Source: Methylorubrum rhodinum
Lineage (GTDB): Bacteria > Pseudomonadota > Alphaproteobacteria > Rhizobiales > Beijerinckiaceae
Assembly (NCBI RefSeq): GCF_014199935.1
Contig: NZ_JACHOP010000016.1
Location: 51,366 to 115,365 of the forward strand
Length of the DNA: 64,000 bases
Direction: 5' to 3'
Each line of letters opens with the position of its first letter. Positions within the stretch are counted from its first letter, which is position 1. This document shows positions 35,247-44,246 of the stretch, piece after piece. The position numbers were made by a program, and so were the translations under genes. Under the pieces are notes generated by a model. The model did no database searches. It was not told the DNA's origin and saw only the letters and a program-made list of their open reading frames with translations.

Positions 35247-36353
35247 TTACGCCAGCGGCCGACGCCGCGGGTTCGGGTTGCGGTCGTGCTCGCCCTCGCC
35301 GTGGGCGGCCTTCTCGTAGGCCGTCACAATGCGGCGCACGAGGTCGTGGCGGACCACGTCCACGTCGCGGAAGCGCACCCGGCCGATCCCCTCGACGCCG
35401 TCGAGCACGTTGACCGCCTCCACCAGCCCCGATTTCTGGCCCGGCGGCAGGTCGATCTGGCTCGGGTCGCCGGTGATGATCATGCGCGAATTCTCGCCCA
35501 ATCGCGTCAGGAACATCTTCATCTGCATCGAGGTGGTGTTCTGCGCCTCGTCCAGCAGCACCACGGCGTTGGTCAGCGTGCGCCCCCGCATGAAGGCGAG
35601 CGGAGCGATTTCGATGATGCCGGTCTGGAGGCCGCGGTCGACGTGGCGGGCCTCCATGAAGTCGTAGAGCGCGTCGTAGATCGGCCGCAGGTACGGATCG
35701 ACCTTTTCGCGCATGTCGCCGGGGAGGAAGCCGAGCCGCTCGCCGGCCTCGACCGCGGGGCGCGACAGGATCAGGCGCTCGGCATGGCCCTGCTCCAGCA
35801 GCGAGACCGCGTGGCCGACGGCGAGCCAGGTCTTGCCGGTGCCCGCCGGCCCTTCGGCAAACACCAGCTCGTTCGCGCGTAGAAGCTTGATGTACTCGCT
35901 CTGCGCCGCGTTGCGGGCGCGCACGGCGCCGCGCTTGCGGGTGGCGATCTGCTCGAAATGCTCGCGGCCGGGGTCCGCCGCGATCTCGGCGGACGGGAAC
36001 AGGTTGCCCTGGACGGTGACCTCTTGGATCACCCCATCGACGTCGCCCACGGTCAGCGTCGTGCCGCCCTTCTGGACGCGGGCGTAGAGCCGCTCGAATA
36101 CCCGCCGGGCCTTTTCCGCCGCGTCGGGGGCGCCCTTGAGCACGAGGTGGTTGCCGAGCGCCGTGCCGGTGATGCCGAGCCGCCGCTCGATATGCGCGAC
36201 GTTCTGGTCGTACTGGCCGAAGACGAGGCTGGCGAGGCGGTTGTCGTCGAAGGTCAGCGAGACCTCGACGGTCTCGGCGAGGCCGGGGCGCCCGGCGGAA
36301 GGGGCTTTGCCGCGGCCGGCGGGGCCGCGGGCGGACGCAACGTCAATCGGCAC
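35247..36353 (-). CDS. PhoH family ATPase (PhoL/YbeZ type, beside miaB)
   Basis: 368 residues. An N-terminal KH-like region (LVFGQYDQNVAHIERRLGITGTALGNHLVLKG) precedes the P-loop ATPase: Walker A GPAGTGKTWLAVG, Walker B VVLLDEAQNTT, then MFLTRLGENSRMIITGDPSQIDLP. It is the YbeZ/PhoL form found with YbeY in many bacteria, a P-loop NTPase linked to rRNA processing. It starts 36 bp after the miaB stop, so the two are an operon. The usual downstream ybeY is not present here; the next gene is on the opposite strand. Confidence 0.92.
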   Translation of the reverse strand: MPIDVASARGPAGRGKAPSAGRPGLAETVEVSLTFDDNRLASLVFGQYDQNVAHIERRLGITGTALGNHLVLKGAPDAAEKARRVFERLYARVQKGGTTLTVGDVDGVIQEVTVQGNLFPSAEIAADPGREHFEQIATRKRGAVRARNAAQSEYIKLLRANELVFAEGPAGTGKTWLAVGHAVSLLEQGHAERLILSRPAVEAGERLGFLPGDMREKVDPYLRPIYDALYDFMEARHVDRGLQTGIIEIAPLAFMRGRTLTNAVVLLDEAQNTTSMQMKMFLTRLGENSRMIITGDPSQIDLPPGQKSGLVEAVNVLDGVEGIGRVRFRDVDVVRHDLVRRIVTAYEKAAHGEGEHDRNPNPRRRPLA

Positions 36354-36389
36354 TCAGGAGATTCCTGCCTCGGTGCTTCCTTATATAGG

Positions 36390-37730
36390 TCACGCGGCGG
36401 CGGCCGCATCGGGCAGAAGTTCGCCGAACAGGCTGTTCGAGCCTGACCTGACGATCCGCACCGGCACCAACGTGCCGATGGTGGAAGCGGGCGCATCGAA
36501 CTGCAACGCCTGGAGCTGCGGCGTCTTGCCCGCGACCTGCCCCGGATGGCGCCCGGCCTTCTCGACCAGAATTTCCGTGATCGTGCCGACCGCCGCCTCG
36601 TTGAAGGCGTGGCGCTGCGCATCGAGCAGCTTTTGCAAGGCCGCCAGCCGCTCGGTCTTCACGCTCTCCGGCACCGCGTCCTCGCGCTCGGCCGCGGGCG
36701 TGCCGGCCCGTGGGCTGTACTTGAACGAGAACGCCGCGGCGAAGCCGATGTCGGACACGAGCCGCATGGTCTCGGAAAAATCCGCGTCGGTCTCGCCGGG
36801 GAAGCCGACGATGAAGTCCGAGGACAGGGCGATGTCGGGGCGCGCATGCCGGATGCGCTCGATCAACCGGCGATAGGCATCGCCGGTGTGGCGCCGGTTC
36901 ATCGCGTTCAGGATGCGATCCGAGCCCGACTGTACCGGCAGATGCAGGTAGGGCATCACCAGCGGGTTCTTTTCGTGCGCGTTGATGAGATCATCCGCGA
37001 AGTCGTTGGGGTGGCTCGTGGTGTAGCGCAGGCGCAGCAGGCCCGGCACCCCGGACAGCGCGTCCATCAGGACGCCGAGGGTGGCGGGCGCGCCGTCGGC
37101 CCCGTCGCCGTGATAGGCGTTGACGTTCTGGCCGATCAGCGTGATCTCGCGGACGCCATCGGCGACGAGGCGGCGCGCCTCCTCGACCACCGCCGCGACC
37201 GGGCGCGACACCTCGGCGCCGCGGGTATAGGGCACCACGCAGAAGGCGCAGAACTTGTCGCAGCCCTCCTGCACCGTGAGGAAGCCGGTGACGCCGCGGT
37301 TGCGCCGCGCCGGCAGGTGGTCGAATTTGTCCTCCAGCGGAAACTCGGTGTCGACGACGCGGCCCTCGCGCGAGCGACGCAGCAGGTCGGGCAGGCGGTG
37401 ATAGCTCTGCGGGCCGACCACCACATCGACCGCGGGCGCGCGGGAGAGGATTTCGCGGCCTTCCGCCTGCGCCACGCAGCCCGCCACGACGATCTGGGTC
37501 TCCTGGCCGGCTTCCGCACGCTCGCCCTTGAGCACGCGCAGCCGCCCAAGCTCGGAATAAACCTTCTCGGCGGCCTTCTCGCGGATGTGGCAGGTGTTGA
37601 GGACGACGATGTCGGCCTCCTCCACCGCCTCGGTCGCGCTGTACCCCTCGGCCGCCAGCACGTCGGCCATGCGGCCGGCGTCGTAGGCGTTCATCTGGCA
37701 GCCGTAGGACTTGACGTAGGCTTTCTTCAC
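36390..37730 (-). CDS. miaB: tRNA-2-methylthio-N6-dimethylallyladenosine synthase
   Basis: 446 residues, full length. The N-terminal UPF0004 domain has three cluster Cys ([29 protein letters not shown]). The radical SAM motif is [15 protein letters not shown] (CxxxCxxC), followed by the C-terminal TRAM domain ([21 protein letters not shown]...[15 protein letters not shown]). It methylthiolates i6A37 in tRNAs. [15 protein letters not shown] separates it from RimO and MtaB. Operon with phoH. Confidence 0.96.
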   Translation of the reverse strand: MKKAYVKSYGCQMNAYDAGRMADVLAAEGYSATEAVEEADIVVLNTCHIREKAAEKVYSELGRLRVLKGERAEAGQETQIVVAGCVAQAEGREILSRAPAVDVVVGPQSYHRLPDLLRRSREGRVVDTEFPLEDKFDHLPARRNRGVTGFLTVQEGCDKFCAFCVVPYTRGAEVSRPVAAVVEEARRLVADGVREITLIGQNVNAYHGDGADGAPATLGVLMDALSGVPGLLRLRYTTSHPNDFADDLINAHEKNPLVMPYLHLPVQSGSDRILNAMNRRHTGDAYRRLIERIRHARPDIALSSDFIVGFPGETDADFSETMRLVSDIGFAAAFSFKYSPRAGTPAAEREDAVPESVKTERLAALQKLLDAQRHAFNEAAVGTITEILVEKAGRHPGQVAGKTPQLQALQFDAPASTIGTLVPVRIVRSGSNSLFGELLPDAAAAA

Positions 37731-37855
37731 GATCGCGGACCCTGCCGCCGTCGGCGCGGCGTCATCGTTCGAAACGGAATGTTTTCGGCTGCCGCGCCCT
37801 GTAGCACGCTTGCGCCCGAAGGACGATCCTCTCGGACATTGCGGAAGACCGACCC

Positions 37856-38296
37856 GTGAGCCTCCAGACCGATCCCGCGTTCTTCGACCTGCTGACCGGC
37901 AGCTTCCGGCGCCTCGTCGGGCGCCCGCTCGTGCCGGACGGCAGCCTCGGGCCGGATTGGCTGTACGGGCGAGCCCCCTTCGCCGTGCTCGCCCACGACA
38001 CGGCGGACGATCCCCGTTTCGTCTACGCCAACCGGACCGCGCAGGCCGCCTTCGGCTATGCCTGGGACGAGATCGTCGGCCTGCCCTCGCGGTTCTCGGC
38101 CGAAGCGCCGGAGCGGGCCGAGCGCCAGCGCCTGCTCGACGCCGTCGCCCGCGACGGGTTCGTGGCGGATTACAGCGGCCTCCGCATCGCCAAGTCGGGC
38201 CGGCGGTTCCCGATCATGGACGGAATCGTATGGCAGCTCATGGACGAGGCGGGCCGGGTGCGCGGGCAGGCGGCGACGTTTCCGGTCGCGGTTTGA
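37856..38296 (+). CDS. MEKHLA domain protein (PAS-like)
   Basis: 146 residues, one MEKHLA domain: [18 protein letters not shown]...[60 protein letters not shown], then [29 protein letters not shown] is related to PAS and is found alone in bacteria and fused to plant HD-ZIP III factors; its ligand is unknown. GTG start with AAGACC upstream. Divergent from miaB with 125 bp between starts. Confidence 0.85.
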   Translation: MSLQTDPAFFDLLTGSFRRLVGRPLVPDGSLGPDWLYGRAPFAVLAHDTADDPRFVYANRTAQAAFGYAWDEIVGLPSRFSAEAPERAERQRLLDAVARDGFVADYSGLRIAKSGRRFPIMDGIVWQLMDEAGRVRGQAATFPVAV

Positions 38297-38321
38297 GGGT
38301 ATTCTTCCAACTTGAGGCTTC

Positions 38322-38445
38322 CCGTCATTCCGGGGCCGCGGAGCGGAACCCGGAATCCACCTGTGACGCCCGGCATCCGGCCAAAGCCTGACCGGCGCGG
38401 CCCGTCGTGGATTTCGGGTTCGCCTGCGGCACCCCGGAAAGACGG
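38322..38445. repeat. 124 bp foldback element between convergent genes
   Basis: The left arm starts CCGTCATTCCGGGGCCGC and ends AACCCGGAATCCAC. The right arm starts GTGGATTTCGGGTTC and ends CCCCGGAAAGACGG. Reversed, it matches the left arm over about 38 bp with few mismatches. The spacer contains ACGCCCGGCATCCGG. The sequence is of the intergenic REP kind seen repeatedly in rhizobial genomes. It lies between the MEKHLA and plsC stops. Confidence 0.75.
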
Positions 38446-38523
38446 TGGTGAGGCGGAACGGTGTGTGACGGCTCCGCTCGCCTCGCGATGACGGGGGGCG
38501 CGGGACCGACAGGCGATCAGGCG

Positions 38524-39393
38524 TCAAACCGCCGCGATCCCCGGCGCCGACACGTCGGCCCCCTCGTGCGCCGGCGCCGTCGCGGGCCGCACGGGCGCCA
38601 TCCCGCCCCGCATCTCGCGCAAAGCCCGCCGCACGGCGGCTTCGGCCTGCGCCGTGGCCTGCTTGCGGTCGGTGGCGGCGTCGAAGGGGATCGGCGGGCC
38701 CCAGGCGATGTGGACGTCGATGGGACCGCGGGTCGCGAACAGGCCGAGATGGGGCGCGAGTTCCATGTCGCCGTACCACGCCACCTCCGGCCGCTCGGTT
38801 CGCGTCACCGGCAGGCCGTTGCGGCGGGGGTAGCTGAGCGCCAGCGGCTGGAGCCGGATGCGGGCGAGCCCCCCGGTCTCCGCGGCGAGCGCCGCGCGGG
38901 CGGCGCCGACGAGCGAGGAGCGGAAGGGGAGCAGGTGCAGCCCGTCGCCGGTGGTGCCCTCGGCGAACAGCACGATCAGGTCGCCGCCCGCGAGCCGCTC
39001 CCCGACGGCGGCGTTGACCGTTGCGGTGGCCGTGCGCTTCGCGCGCTCGATGAACACCGTGCGCTGGAGTTTGGCCAGCGTGCCGATCACCGGCCAGCCC
39101 TCGATCTCGGACTTCGCCACGAAGGAGAGCGGGCGCAGCGACCCGAGCGCGGCGATGTCGAGCCAGGAGACGTGGTTGGCGAGCACGAGCGCCGGCTCGC
39201 CCGGAGGCGGCGGCGTGCCGCTCTGCGTCACCCGCACCGAGAACAGGCGCAGGAACAGCCGGTGGAACCAGACCGGGATGCGCGCGGCCAGCCGCCCACG
39301 GCCGAAGCGCAAACTCAGCCACTGGGGCGCGACGAGGAGCGCGAAGGCCAGCGCCTGGAGCGCCAGCCGCAGGCCGATGCCGGGCCGGGTCAT
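38524..39393 (-). CDS. plsC: 1-acyl-sn-glycerol-3-phosphate acyltransferase
   Basis: 289 residues. The HX4D acyltransferase motif is in LANHVSWLD, followed by FVAKSEIEGWPVIGTLAKLQRTVFIER and the FAEGTTGDG phosphate-binding block. One N-terminal membrane segment (LALQALAFALLVAPQWL) anchors it to the inner membrane. It acylates lysophosphatidic acid, or another lysolipid, in phospholipid or ornithine-lipid synthesis; OlsA cannot be excluded. It is downstream of tsaB-rimI on the same strand with a 19 bp gap. Confidence 0.88.
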   Translation of the reverse strand: MTRPGIGLRLALQALAFALLVAPQWLSLRFGRGRLAARIPVWFHRLFLRLFSVRVTQSGTPPPPGEPALVLANHVSWLDIAALGSLRPLSFVAKSEIEGWPVIGTLAKLQRTVFIERAKRTATATVNAAVGERLAGGDLIVLFAEGTTGDGLHLLPFRSSLVGAARAALAAETGGLARIRLQPLALSYPRRNGLPVTRTERPEVAWYGDMELAPHLGLFATRGPIDVHIAWGPPIPFDAATDRKQATAQAEAAVRRALREMRGGMAPVRPATAPAHEGADVSAPGIAAV

Positions 39394-39412
39394 CGGACGG
39401 GGACTAAGCCGA

Positions 39413-39934
39413 TCACGCGAGCGCCGCGCTCATGGTCAGCGCGGTCGCCCGGCTGCCGTTGGGCAACGGATAATAGCCCTTGCGCTCGCCGATCTTCACG
39501 AAGCCGGCTCGCGTGTAGAGCTTGAGCGCCGGGGCGTTGCCCTCGTCCACCTCGAGATGGACCGTGCGGATGCCGCTGAGGGCCAGCGCGTTCATGTGCT
39601 CGCGCAAGAGGCGATGGCTGTGGCCGCCGCCGCGGACGGAGGGGGCGAGCACGATGGTCAAAATCTCGGCCTCGTCCGCCGCCTTGCGGGAGAGCACGAA
39701 GCCGATCACCGAGCCGCCGCGGCGCAGGGCATGCGCCTCGGTCGAGCGCTCGCACAGCATCCGCTCGAACTCGTGGGCGGCCCAGGGCCGGGCGAAGGCG
39801 GTGGCGTGCAGGCTTTCGAGGGCCGGCGCTTGGCCGGCGTCGCGCAGGGGGGCGATGTAGGGCGTCGCGCCCCACGCGTCCCACCACGCCGACCACCAGT
39901 CGAGAGCCCAGAACGGGGAGAGCGGCCGGTTCAT
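39413..39934 (-). CDS. rimI: Ribosomal-protein-alanine N-acetyltransferase
   Basis: 173 residues of GNAT fold: FARPWAAHEFERML, ILTIVLAPSVRGGGHSHRLL (acetyl-CoA loop R-G-G-G-x-x), VHLEVDEGNAPALKLYTRAGFVKIGERKGYY, which is the RimI signature EVDxxNxxAxxLYxxxGF. It acetylates the N-terminal Ala of protein S18 in E. coli. Start ATG at 39934 overlaps the tsaB stop (ATGA), the usual tsaB-rimI arrangement. Confidence 0.9.
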   Translation of the reverse strand: MNRPLSPFWALDWWSAWWDAWGATPYIAPLRDAGQAPALESLHATAFARPWAAHEFERMLCERSTEAHALRRGGSVIGFVLSRKAADEAEILTIVLAPSVRGGGHSHRLLREHMNALALSGIRTVHLEVDEGNAPALKLYTRAGFVKIGERKGYYPLPNGSRATALTMSAALA

Positions 39935-40611
39935 GCCCGCGCGATCCTGGCGTGGTCCTGCGGCCGGGCATCCGGCCCGCGGAGGTAGAGCGGACGCGGC
40001 AGGGCCTGCGCCGGATCGGCGACGAGGCCGAGCGAGGCGACCCAGGCGATCTGCGGCGCCCCGGTGGCGGCGATTTCGACCGACAGGCCGGCTTCCGTGG
40101 CCGCCGCCGCCAGCGCCGCGGCACCCGTGCCGGTCAACAGCGTGCGGCGCCGCCCGAGAAGGGCCACGGCGTCGGCCAGGGACACGTGCTGGGGCGGGAT
40201 CACCACGCCGTCCGTCACGCTCATCGCCTGGAGATAGACGGCGCCGTGGCGCGCATCGATCGCCGCCGCGATCAGCGACGCGCCGTCGAGCGCGAGTTGC
40301 GGCGCGAGCAGCGCCGACAGCGTCGTGACGCCGACGACCGGGATGCCGGTTGCGAGCCCGACGGCGCGGGCCGCCGACAGCCCGACCCTCAGGCCCGTGT
40401 AGCTGCCCGGCCCGACCGTGACGGCGACCCGCGACAGGCTGGCGAACCCGCCGTCCACCCGCGCCACCACCCGCTCGATCAGCGGCAGCAGCGCCTCGGC
40501 ATGGCCGCGGGCGAGCGGCATGGACTCTTCCGCCAGCAGGTCGTCGCTCGCGTCGGTGGCGATGCAGGCGGCGCAGGCGTCGAGCGCCGTATCGATGGCA
40601 AGGATCCGCAA
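39931..40611 (-). CDS. tsaB: tRNA threonylcarbamoyladenosine biosynthesis protein TsaB
   Basis: 226 residues from a TTG at 40611, giving the family start (M)RILAIDTALDACAACI. The core VAVTVGPGSYTGLRVGLSAARAVGLATGIPVVGVTTL is diagnostic for TsaB/YeaZ. It is the inactive ASKHA partner that binds TsaD in making t6A37. In-frame sequence upstream has no ATG or GTG near the family N-terminus, so the TTG is favoured. Overlaps rimI by 4 bp. Confidence 0.92.
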   Translation of the reverse strand: MRILAIDTALDACAACIATDASDDLLAEESMPLARGHAEALLPLIERVVARVDGGFASLSRVAVTVGPGSYTGLRVGLSAARAVGLATGIPVVGVTTLSALLAPQLALDGASLIAAAIDARHGAVYLQAMSVTDGVVIPPQHVSLADAVALLGRRRTLLTGTGAAALAAAATEAGLSVEIAATGAPQIAWVASLGLVADPAQALPRPLYLRGPDARPQDHARIARA

Positions 40612-40793
40612 ACCGTCACACCCGTCCGCAGGCGCCTTCGCCCGTTCCTCGGAACAACTCGTTGCGGAACGCGTCCCTTGAGCCGGCAAGCGTTCCGCGG
40701 GGCAGTGTAAGCCGAAACGGACACTCCCGTCAGCGCATCCGCCCGCGGCCTCCCCAGGAAGCCGCGGGTGTGTTGCCGATGCGCCAGCCGGCC

Positions 40794-41363
40794 TCAGACC
40801 GCCTGGACCTCGCGGACCGAGGGGAGGAAGTGGCGGAACAGGTTCTGCACGCCCTGCCGCAGGGTCGCGGTCGAGGACGGGCAGCCCGAGCAGGCGCCCT
40901 TCATCTCCAGGTAGACGATGCCGTCGCGGAATCCCCGGAAGGTGATGTCGCCGCCGTCGCCCGCCACCGCCGGGCGCACGCGGGTCTCCAGCAGGTCCTT
41001 GATGGTCACGACCGTGTCGTGGTCGGCCTCGTCGTAGAACTCGTCGGCCGTGTCGTCCTCCTCCAGCACAGCGCCCGCCTCCAACACCGGGCGGCCGGAC
41101 TGGAAGTGGTCCATGATCGCGCCGAGCACGGCGGGCTTCACCTGCGGCCACTCGTTCACGCCCTCGGTCTTCGTGACCGAGATGAAGTCGTGCCCGAAAT
41201 AGACGCCGGAGACGCCGGGCACCGCGAACAGGGCGGAGGCCAGCGGCGAGCGCTCGGCGCCGGCCGCATCGCGGGCCTCGAAGGTGCCCTCGGGCAGCAC
41301 GACACGGCCGGGCAGGAACTTCAGGGTGGCGGGGTTCGGCGTGGCTTCGGTCTGGATGAACAT
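40794..41363 (-). CDS. NifU family Fe-S scaffold/carrier protein (Nfu type)
   Basis: 189 residues. The N-terminal Nfu_N domain is MFIQTEATPNPATLKFLPG...ALFAVPGVSGVYFGHDFISVTK. The C-terminal NifU domain is IKDLLETRVRPAVAGDGGDITFRGFRDGIVYLEMKGACSGCPSSTATLRQGVQNLFR, with CSGC cluster ligands. It delivers 4Fe-4S clusters to client proteins in the cytoplasm; MiaB, encoded 3 kb away, is such a client in other bacteria. Preceded by AGGAATTTTCG. Confidence 0.93.
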   Translation of the reverse strand: MFIQTEATPNPATLKFLPGRVVLPEGTFEARDAAGAERSPLASALFAVPGVSGVYFGHDFISVTKTEGVNEWPQVKPAVLGAIMDHFQSGRPVLEAGAVLEEDDTADEFYDEADHDTVVTIKDLLETRVRPAVAGDGGDITFRGFRDGIVYLEMKGACSGCPSSTATLRQGVQNLFRHFLPSVREVQAV

Positions 41364-41561
41364 CGAAAATTCCTCGTGTCCGCTGTCGCCGGTTCAAGGC
41401 CGGCCGGGAACGGCGTCGGGCTCTTTGGGGAGTTTCCGCCGCCGCCTTCCATGTGGACCGGGCGGATCGGATTCTCAACCGCGGGCGGAGCGGCGCGCCC
41501 GCGTTGATCGGGGATGATCGAGGTTGCAGGATGGGGTGCTACCCTCCCCCCGCGAGTCGCC

Positions 41562-42110
41562 ATGGATCCCGCCTTCGCCGACCCGCAGACCGCGCGCATC
41601 GCCGCCTTCCTCGCCGAGATCGGCATCCCGGTGGAGCGCGCCGACCTGCCCGGCCGCTGCTTCGTGCCGGGCATCCGGATCGAGTGCGGGCGGCTCCTCG
41701 TCGACGAGGCGCGCATGACCTATCCGGGCGACCTCCTGCACGAGGCCGGGCACATCGCCGTTATGACCCCGGCGGTGCGGGCGCGGCGCAGCCTCGACAT
41801 CAGCCAGAACATGGGCGACGAGATCGCCGCCATCGCGTGGTCCTGGGCGGCGCTGACCCATCTGCAGCTCGACCCCGAGGTGGTGTTCCACGCGGGCGGC
41901 TATCGCGGCTCGTCGGCGTGGTTCACCGAGTTGTTCGGCTCCGGCATCGCCCCCGGCCTGCCGCTGCTGCAATGGATGGGCCTGACCTTCGACGCGCCGA
42001 CGGCGCGGGTGCGGGGCGCCCTGCCCTTCCCGCACATGCGGCGCTGGCTGCGCGAGACGCCCGCGCCGGCGCCCGACGAGCCCATCGACAAGCCGGCCGA
42101 CATCGGCTAG
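41562..42110 (+). CDS. Uncharacterised protein with an HExxH zinc-protease-like motif
   Basis: 182 residues from the ATG at 41562; the frame is open from 41514, so the start is uncertain. It contains [11 protein letters not shown], a HExxH motif, then [41 protein letters not shown]. The acidic DEIAAIAW segment about 35 residues on could give the third zinc ligand. No signal peptide. I do not recognise a named family; the motif suggests a cytosolic metallopeptidase-like protein. It precedes rplS by 79 bp on the same strand. Confidence 0.7.
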   Translation: MDPAFADPQTARIAAFLAEIGIPVERADLPGRCFVPGIRIECGRLLVDEARMTYPGDLLHEAGHIAVMTPAVRARRSLDISQNMGDEIAAIAWSWAALTHLQLDPEVVFHAGGYRGSSAWFTELFGSGIAPGLPLLQWMGLTFDAPTARVRGALPFPHMRRWLRETPAPAPDEPIDKPADIG

Positions 42111-42189
42111 AGGGCGGCCCAACTCACAACAGGATGCCGAAATCCTGACGCCCGGCCGTGACCGGCGGGCGCAACGGCCGGAGCTTACC

Positions 42190-42597
42190 ATGAACGTCAT
42201 CGAGCAGCTCGAGCGGGAAGAGATCGCCCGCCTCAACAAGACCATTCCCGATTTCGAGCCGGGCGACACCGTGATCGTCAACGTCCGCGTGAAGGAAGGC
42301 GAGCGCACCCGCGTCCAGGCCTACGAGGGCGTCTGCATCGCCCGCGCCGGCGGCGGCCTCAACGAGAACTTCACCGTCCGCAAGATCTCCTACGGCGAGG
42401 GGGTGGAGCGCGTCTTCCCCGTGCATTCCCCGATGATCGACTCGATCAAGGTGGCCCGCCGCGGCAAGGTCCGCCGCGCCAAGCTCTACTACCTGCGCGA
42501 CCGCCGCGGGAAGTCCGCCCGCATCGTCGAGCGCAGCGACCGCGCCGCCAAGCCGGGCAAGGGCGAGAAGCAGAAAGCGGCCCCCGCCGCCGAGTGA
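42190..42597 (+). CDS. rplS: 50S ribosomal protein L19
   Basis: 135 residues. [103 protein letters not shown] is a textbook L19. A short Lys/Ala-rich tail extends past the usual [10 protein letters not shown]. The usual partners (rpsP, rimM, trmD) are not upstream here; an HExxH gene is. GAGCTTACC lies before the ATG. Confidence 0.97.
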   Translation: MNVIEQLEREEIARLNKTIPDFEPGDTVIVNVRVKEGERTRVQAYEGVCIARAGGGLNENFTVRKISYGEGVERVFPVHSPMIDSIKVARRGKVRRAKLYYLRDRRGKSARIVERSDRAAKPGKGEKQKAAPAAE

Positions 42598-42649
42598 TTT
42601 TTTGGGACTTTCGCCCGCGCCAGCCGGGGGCCGCTCCTGATCGAAAGAG

Positions 42650-42685
42650 ACCCGCACCGAGATGCTCGGGGCGGGTTTCTTTTTC
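42650..42685 (+). terminator. Intrinsic terminator of rplS
   Basis: ACCCGC-a-CCGAG-ATG-CTCGG-g-GCGGGT forms an 11 bp stem with one mismatch, followed directly by TTCTTTTTC. It is 53 bases after the L19 stop. Confidence 0.85.
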
Positions 42686-42692
42686 GATATGA

Positions 42693-42887
42693 AGCCGCGC
42701 GCTTCCACCGACAGAAGCGCGGCCCACATTGATCGGCGTATTGCCCGGGATTGCGTTCGACGCCCTGCTCGAAACCGGAATCCTGATCGATGTCCTGCCG
42801 CTCCGGGAAGGTGAGTTCGACGGCAGTATCGCCTTCCGCAACCCGGCTCTCATCAATGCGATCCGATACGAAGGGCGACGGCTGTGA
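42693..42887 (+). pseudogene. C-terminal remnant of an MNT-type nucleotidyltransferase antitoxin
   Basis: The open frame reads ...LIGVLPGIAFDALLETGILIDVLPLREGEFDGSIAFRNPALINAIRYEGRRL*. The segment AFDxLLETGxxIxxLPxxExEF...FRNPALIxAIxxEG is the typical C-terminus of MNT-fold nucleotidyltransferases that pair with HEPN toxins. The catalytic GSxARG...D part is absent and the frame closes upstream at 42690, so the gene is truncated. A HEPN remnant follows. Confidence 0.65.
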
Positions 42888-42906
42888 CGACGCCCTCCGG
42901 CCCGCC

Positions 42907-43121
42907 GTGACGAGCGTTCGGCCCGATCTCGGCCCCGGCATCAAGACCCATTGTGGGCTGAGTCGATACCGCACTCGGGCGCTCGTTCAATCGGGTCGAG
43001 ACGCTGCGGCTGATCGCCGACTATCTCGGTGATCCCGCTCACGCCCGACGACGTGCGCTGGGCCGTCGCCGAAGCGGAACGGTTCCTCGCCGAGATCAAG
43101 CGGGGCTTTCCGGCCCTCTGA
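42907..43121 (+). pseudogene. HEPN-domain toxin remnant with frameshifts
   Basis: Pieces of a HEPN domain appear in different frames. PDLGPGIKTHCGL (KTHxGL motif) lies at about 42922-42960. RSFNRVETLRLIADYLGDP follows in a second frame at about 42978-43035. PLTPDDVRWAVAEAERFLAEIKRGFPAL* is in a third, ending at 43121. The N-terminal helices and the Rx4-6H active-site region are missing. Together with the preceding MNT fragment it is a decayed HEPN/MNT module. Confidence 0.65.
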
Positions 43122-43234
43122 CGGGCGGCCGGCCCGCTGCGGCGTCTGTGCGATTTTCAGGGCGGAGGGCTTAGAGCAACGTTCCGAAAGGTGGTTTCCG
43201 GCTTTCGGAAAAAGACGATGCGGCACAGAAACAT

Positions 43235-43273
43235 AGAGTATCGTCCTGGATCCGATATCCAGGACGATACTCT
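43235..43273. repeat. Perfect 17 bp-arm palindrome overlapping a stop codon
   Basis: AGAGTATCGTCCTGGAT-CCGAT-ATCCAGGACGATACTCT, with no mismatch. It is preceded by a second imperfect pair, gttccgaaaggtggtttccggctttcggaa. The last two bases of the palindrome form part of the TAG stop of the minus-strand gene 43272-44246. It may serve as its terminator or be an inserted palindromic element. Confidence 0.75.
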
Positions 43274-44246
43274 AAGGCTGCGCTGCCGCCGTATCGGCCC
43301 CCGGCAGGGCCTGCGGCAGCGGGCCGAACGCTTCGTAGGTCTCGATCGAGCGGAGGGCAGCCTCGCGGGCGGCGACGTTCTCGCCCGCCCCCCCGGTCAG
43401 GAGGCGCGAGACCGTCAGCGCCATGCCGTAGTTGTTCAGGGACGCCTGCTCGGCCGCGAGGATCGCCTTGAGGGGCTTCCGCTTGGCGAAGGCGGCCTCC
43501 AGCACCTTCTTCGTGCCGGCATCCTCCCGCGCGATCGTGCTGACGGCGCCGTAGACCGCCATGATGCCGAGGATACGAACGGTTTCGTGCGGCTTCGCCT
43601 TGCAGTCGTATTCGGCGCAGAAGTTCTTGAGAATCTGCGATCGATGGCCGGCGGGCGCGAAGGACGCGCCCCATTTCGACGTGAGCAGCCCCAGGCGCAG
43701 GCCGATGCCGGCCGCCTTCTCATCGGCGCCCTCGAACGTCGTCAGGAGCACGTCGAGGTAGCGGCGATTCCCCGACGCGCCGTAGGCGCCCGCCAGCAAT
43801 TCGGTATCCTTGGCCGAGACCGTACCGGCGGCCGTGATCCCCGGCAGCGTCGACAGCCGCATCGCCTTCAACGAACCGAGGATCGAACCGCCGTTCGTCT
43901 GCGCCGCGAGGCGCTCGGCCTCCTCGGTGAGGCCGGCGCGCAGCAAAGCCGTCAGGATGTAGATGATTGCACCCCGATCGGCCGGCGCGGCGAGGATGCG
44001 CGCCCGCTCGGTCGGAGAGCGTAAGAATATCTCGGCCAGGAACCCGATCGGCGGCATCCCGGCGTTGAAAGCGCCCGGCGCAAGGCCGGCGGAGAGGCCG
44101 AGCACCTGATCGACGCAAGCCGGCGATTTCGTCTTGAAATGGGTGAACAGGCAGGAGCCCGGCTGCGCCGACTGAGCCTGGGCGCCTCCGATGAGGCCCG
44201 CGAGGGTAAAACCGGAGGCCGCGATCAGGCGCGTGAGGGACGACAT
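43272..44246 (-). CDS. Exported helical protein of unknown function
   Basis: 324 residues from the ATG at 44246. The signal peptide is MSSLTRLIAASGFTLAGLIGGAQAQ. The mature chain is mainly helical (AEIFLRSPTERARILAAPADRGAIIYILTALLRAGLTEEAERLAAQ, YLDVLLTTFEGADEKAAGIGLRLGLL), with an N-terminal Cys pair (SCLFTHFKTKSPACVDQ) and another (FCAEYDCK), possibly disulfides. Helical-hairpin periodicity hints at TPR- or Sel1-like repeats, but I do not recognise the family. Its stop codon overlaps the palindrome at 43235-43273, so its original end may have been altered. Confidence 0.7.
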   Translation of the reverse strand: MSSLTRLIAASGFTLAGLIGGAQAQSAQPGSCLFTHFKTKSPACVDQVLGLSAGLAPGAFNAGMPPIGFLAEIFLRSPTERARILAAPADRGAIIYILTALLRAGLTEEAERLAAQTNGGSILGSLKAMRLSTLPGITAAGTVSAKDTELLAGAYGASGNRRYLDVLLTTFEGADEKAAGIGLRLGLLTSKWGASFAPAGHRSQILKNFCAEYDCKAKPHETVRILGIMAVYGAVSTIAREDAGTKKVLEAAFAKRKPLKAILAAEQASLNNYGMALTVSRLLTGGAGENVAAREAALRSIETYEAFGPLPQALPGADTAAAQP

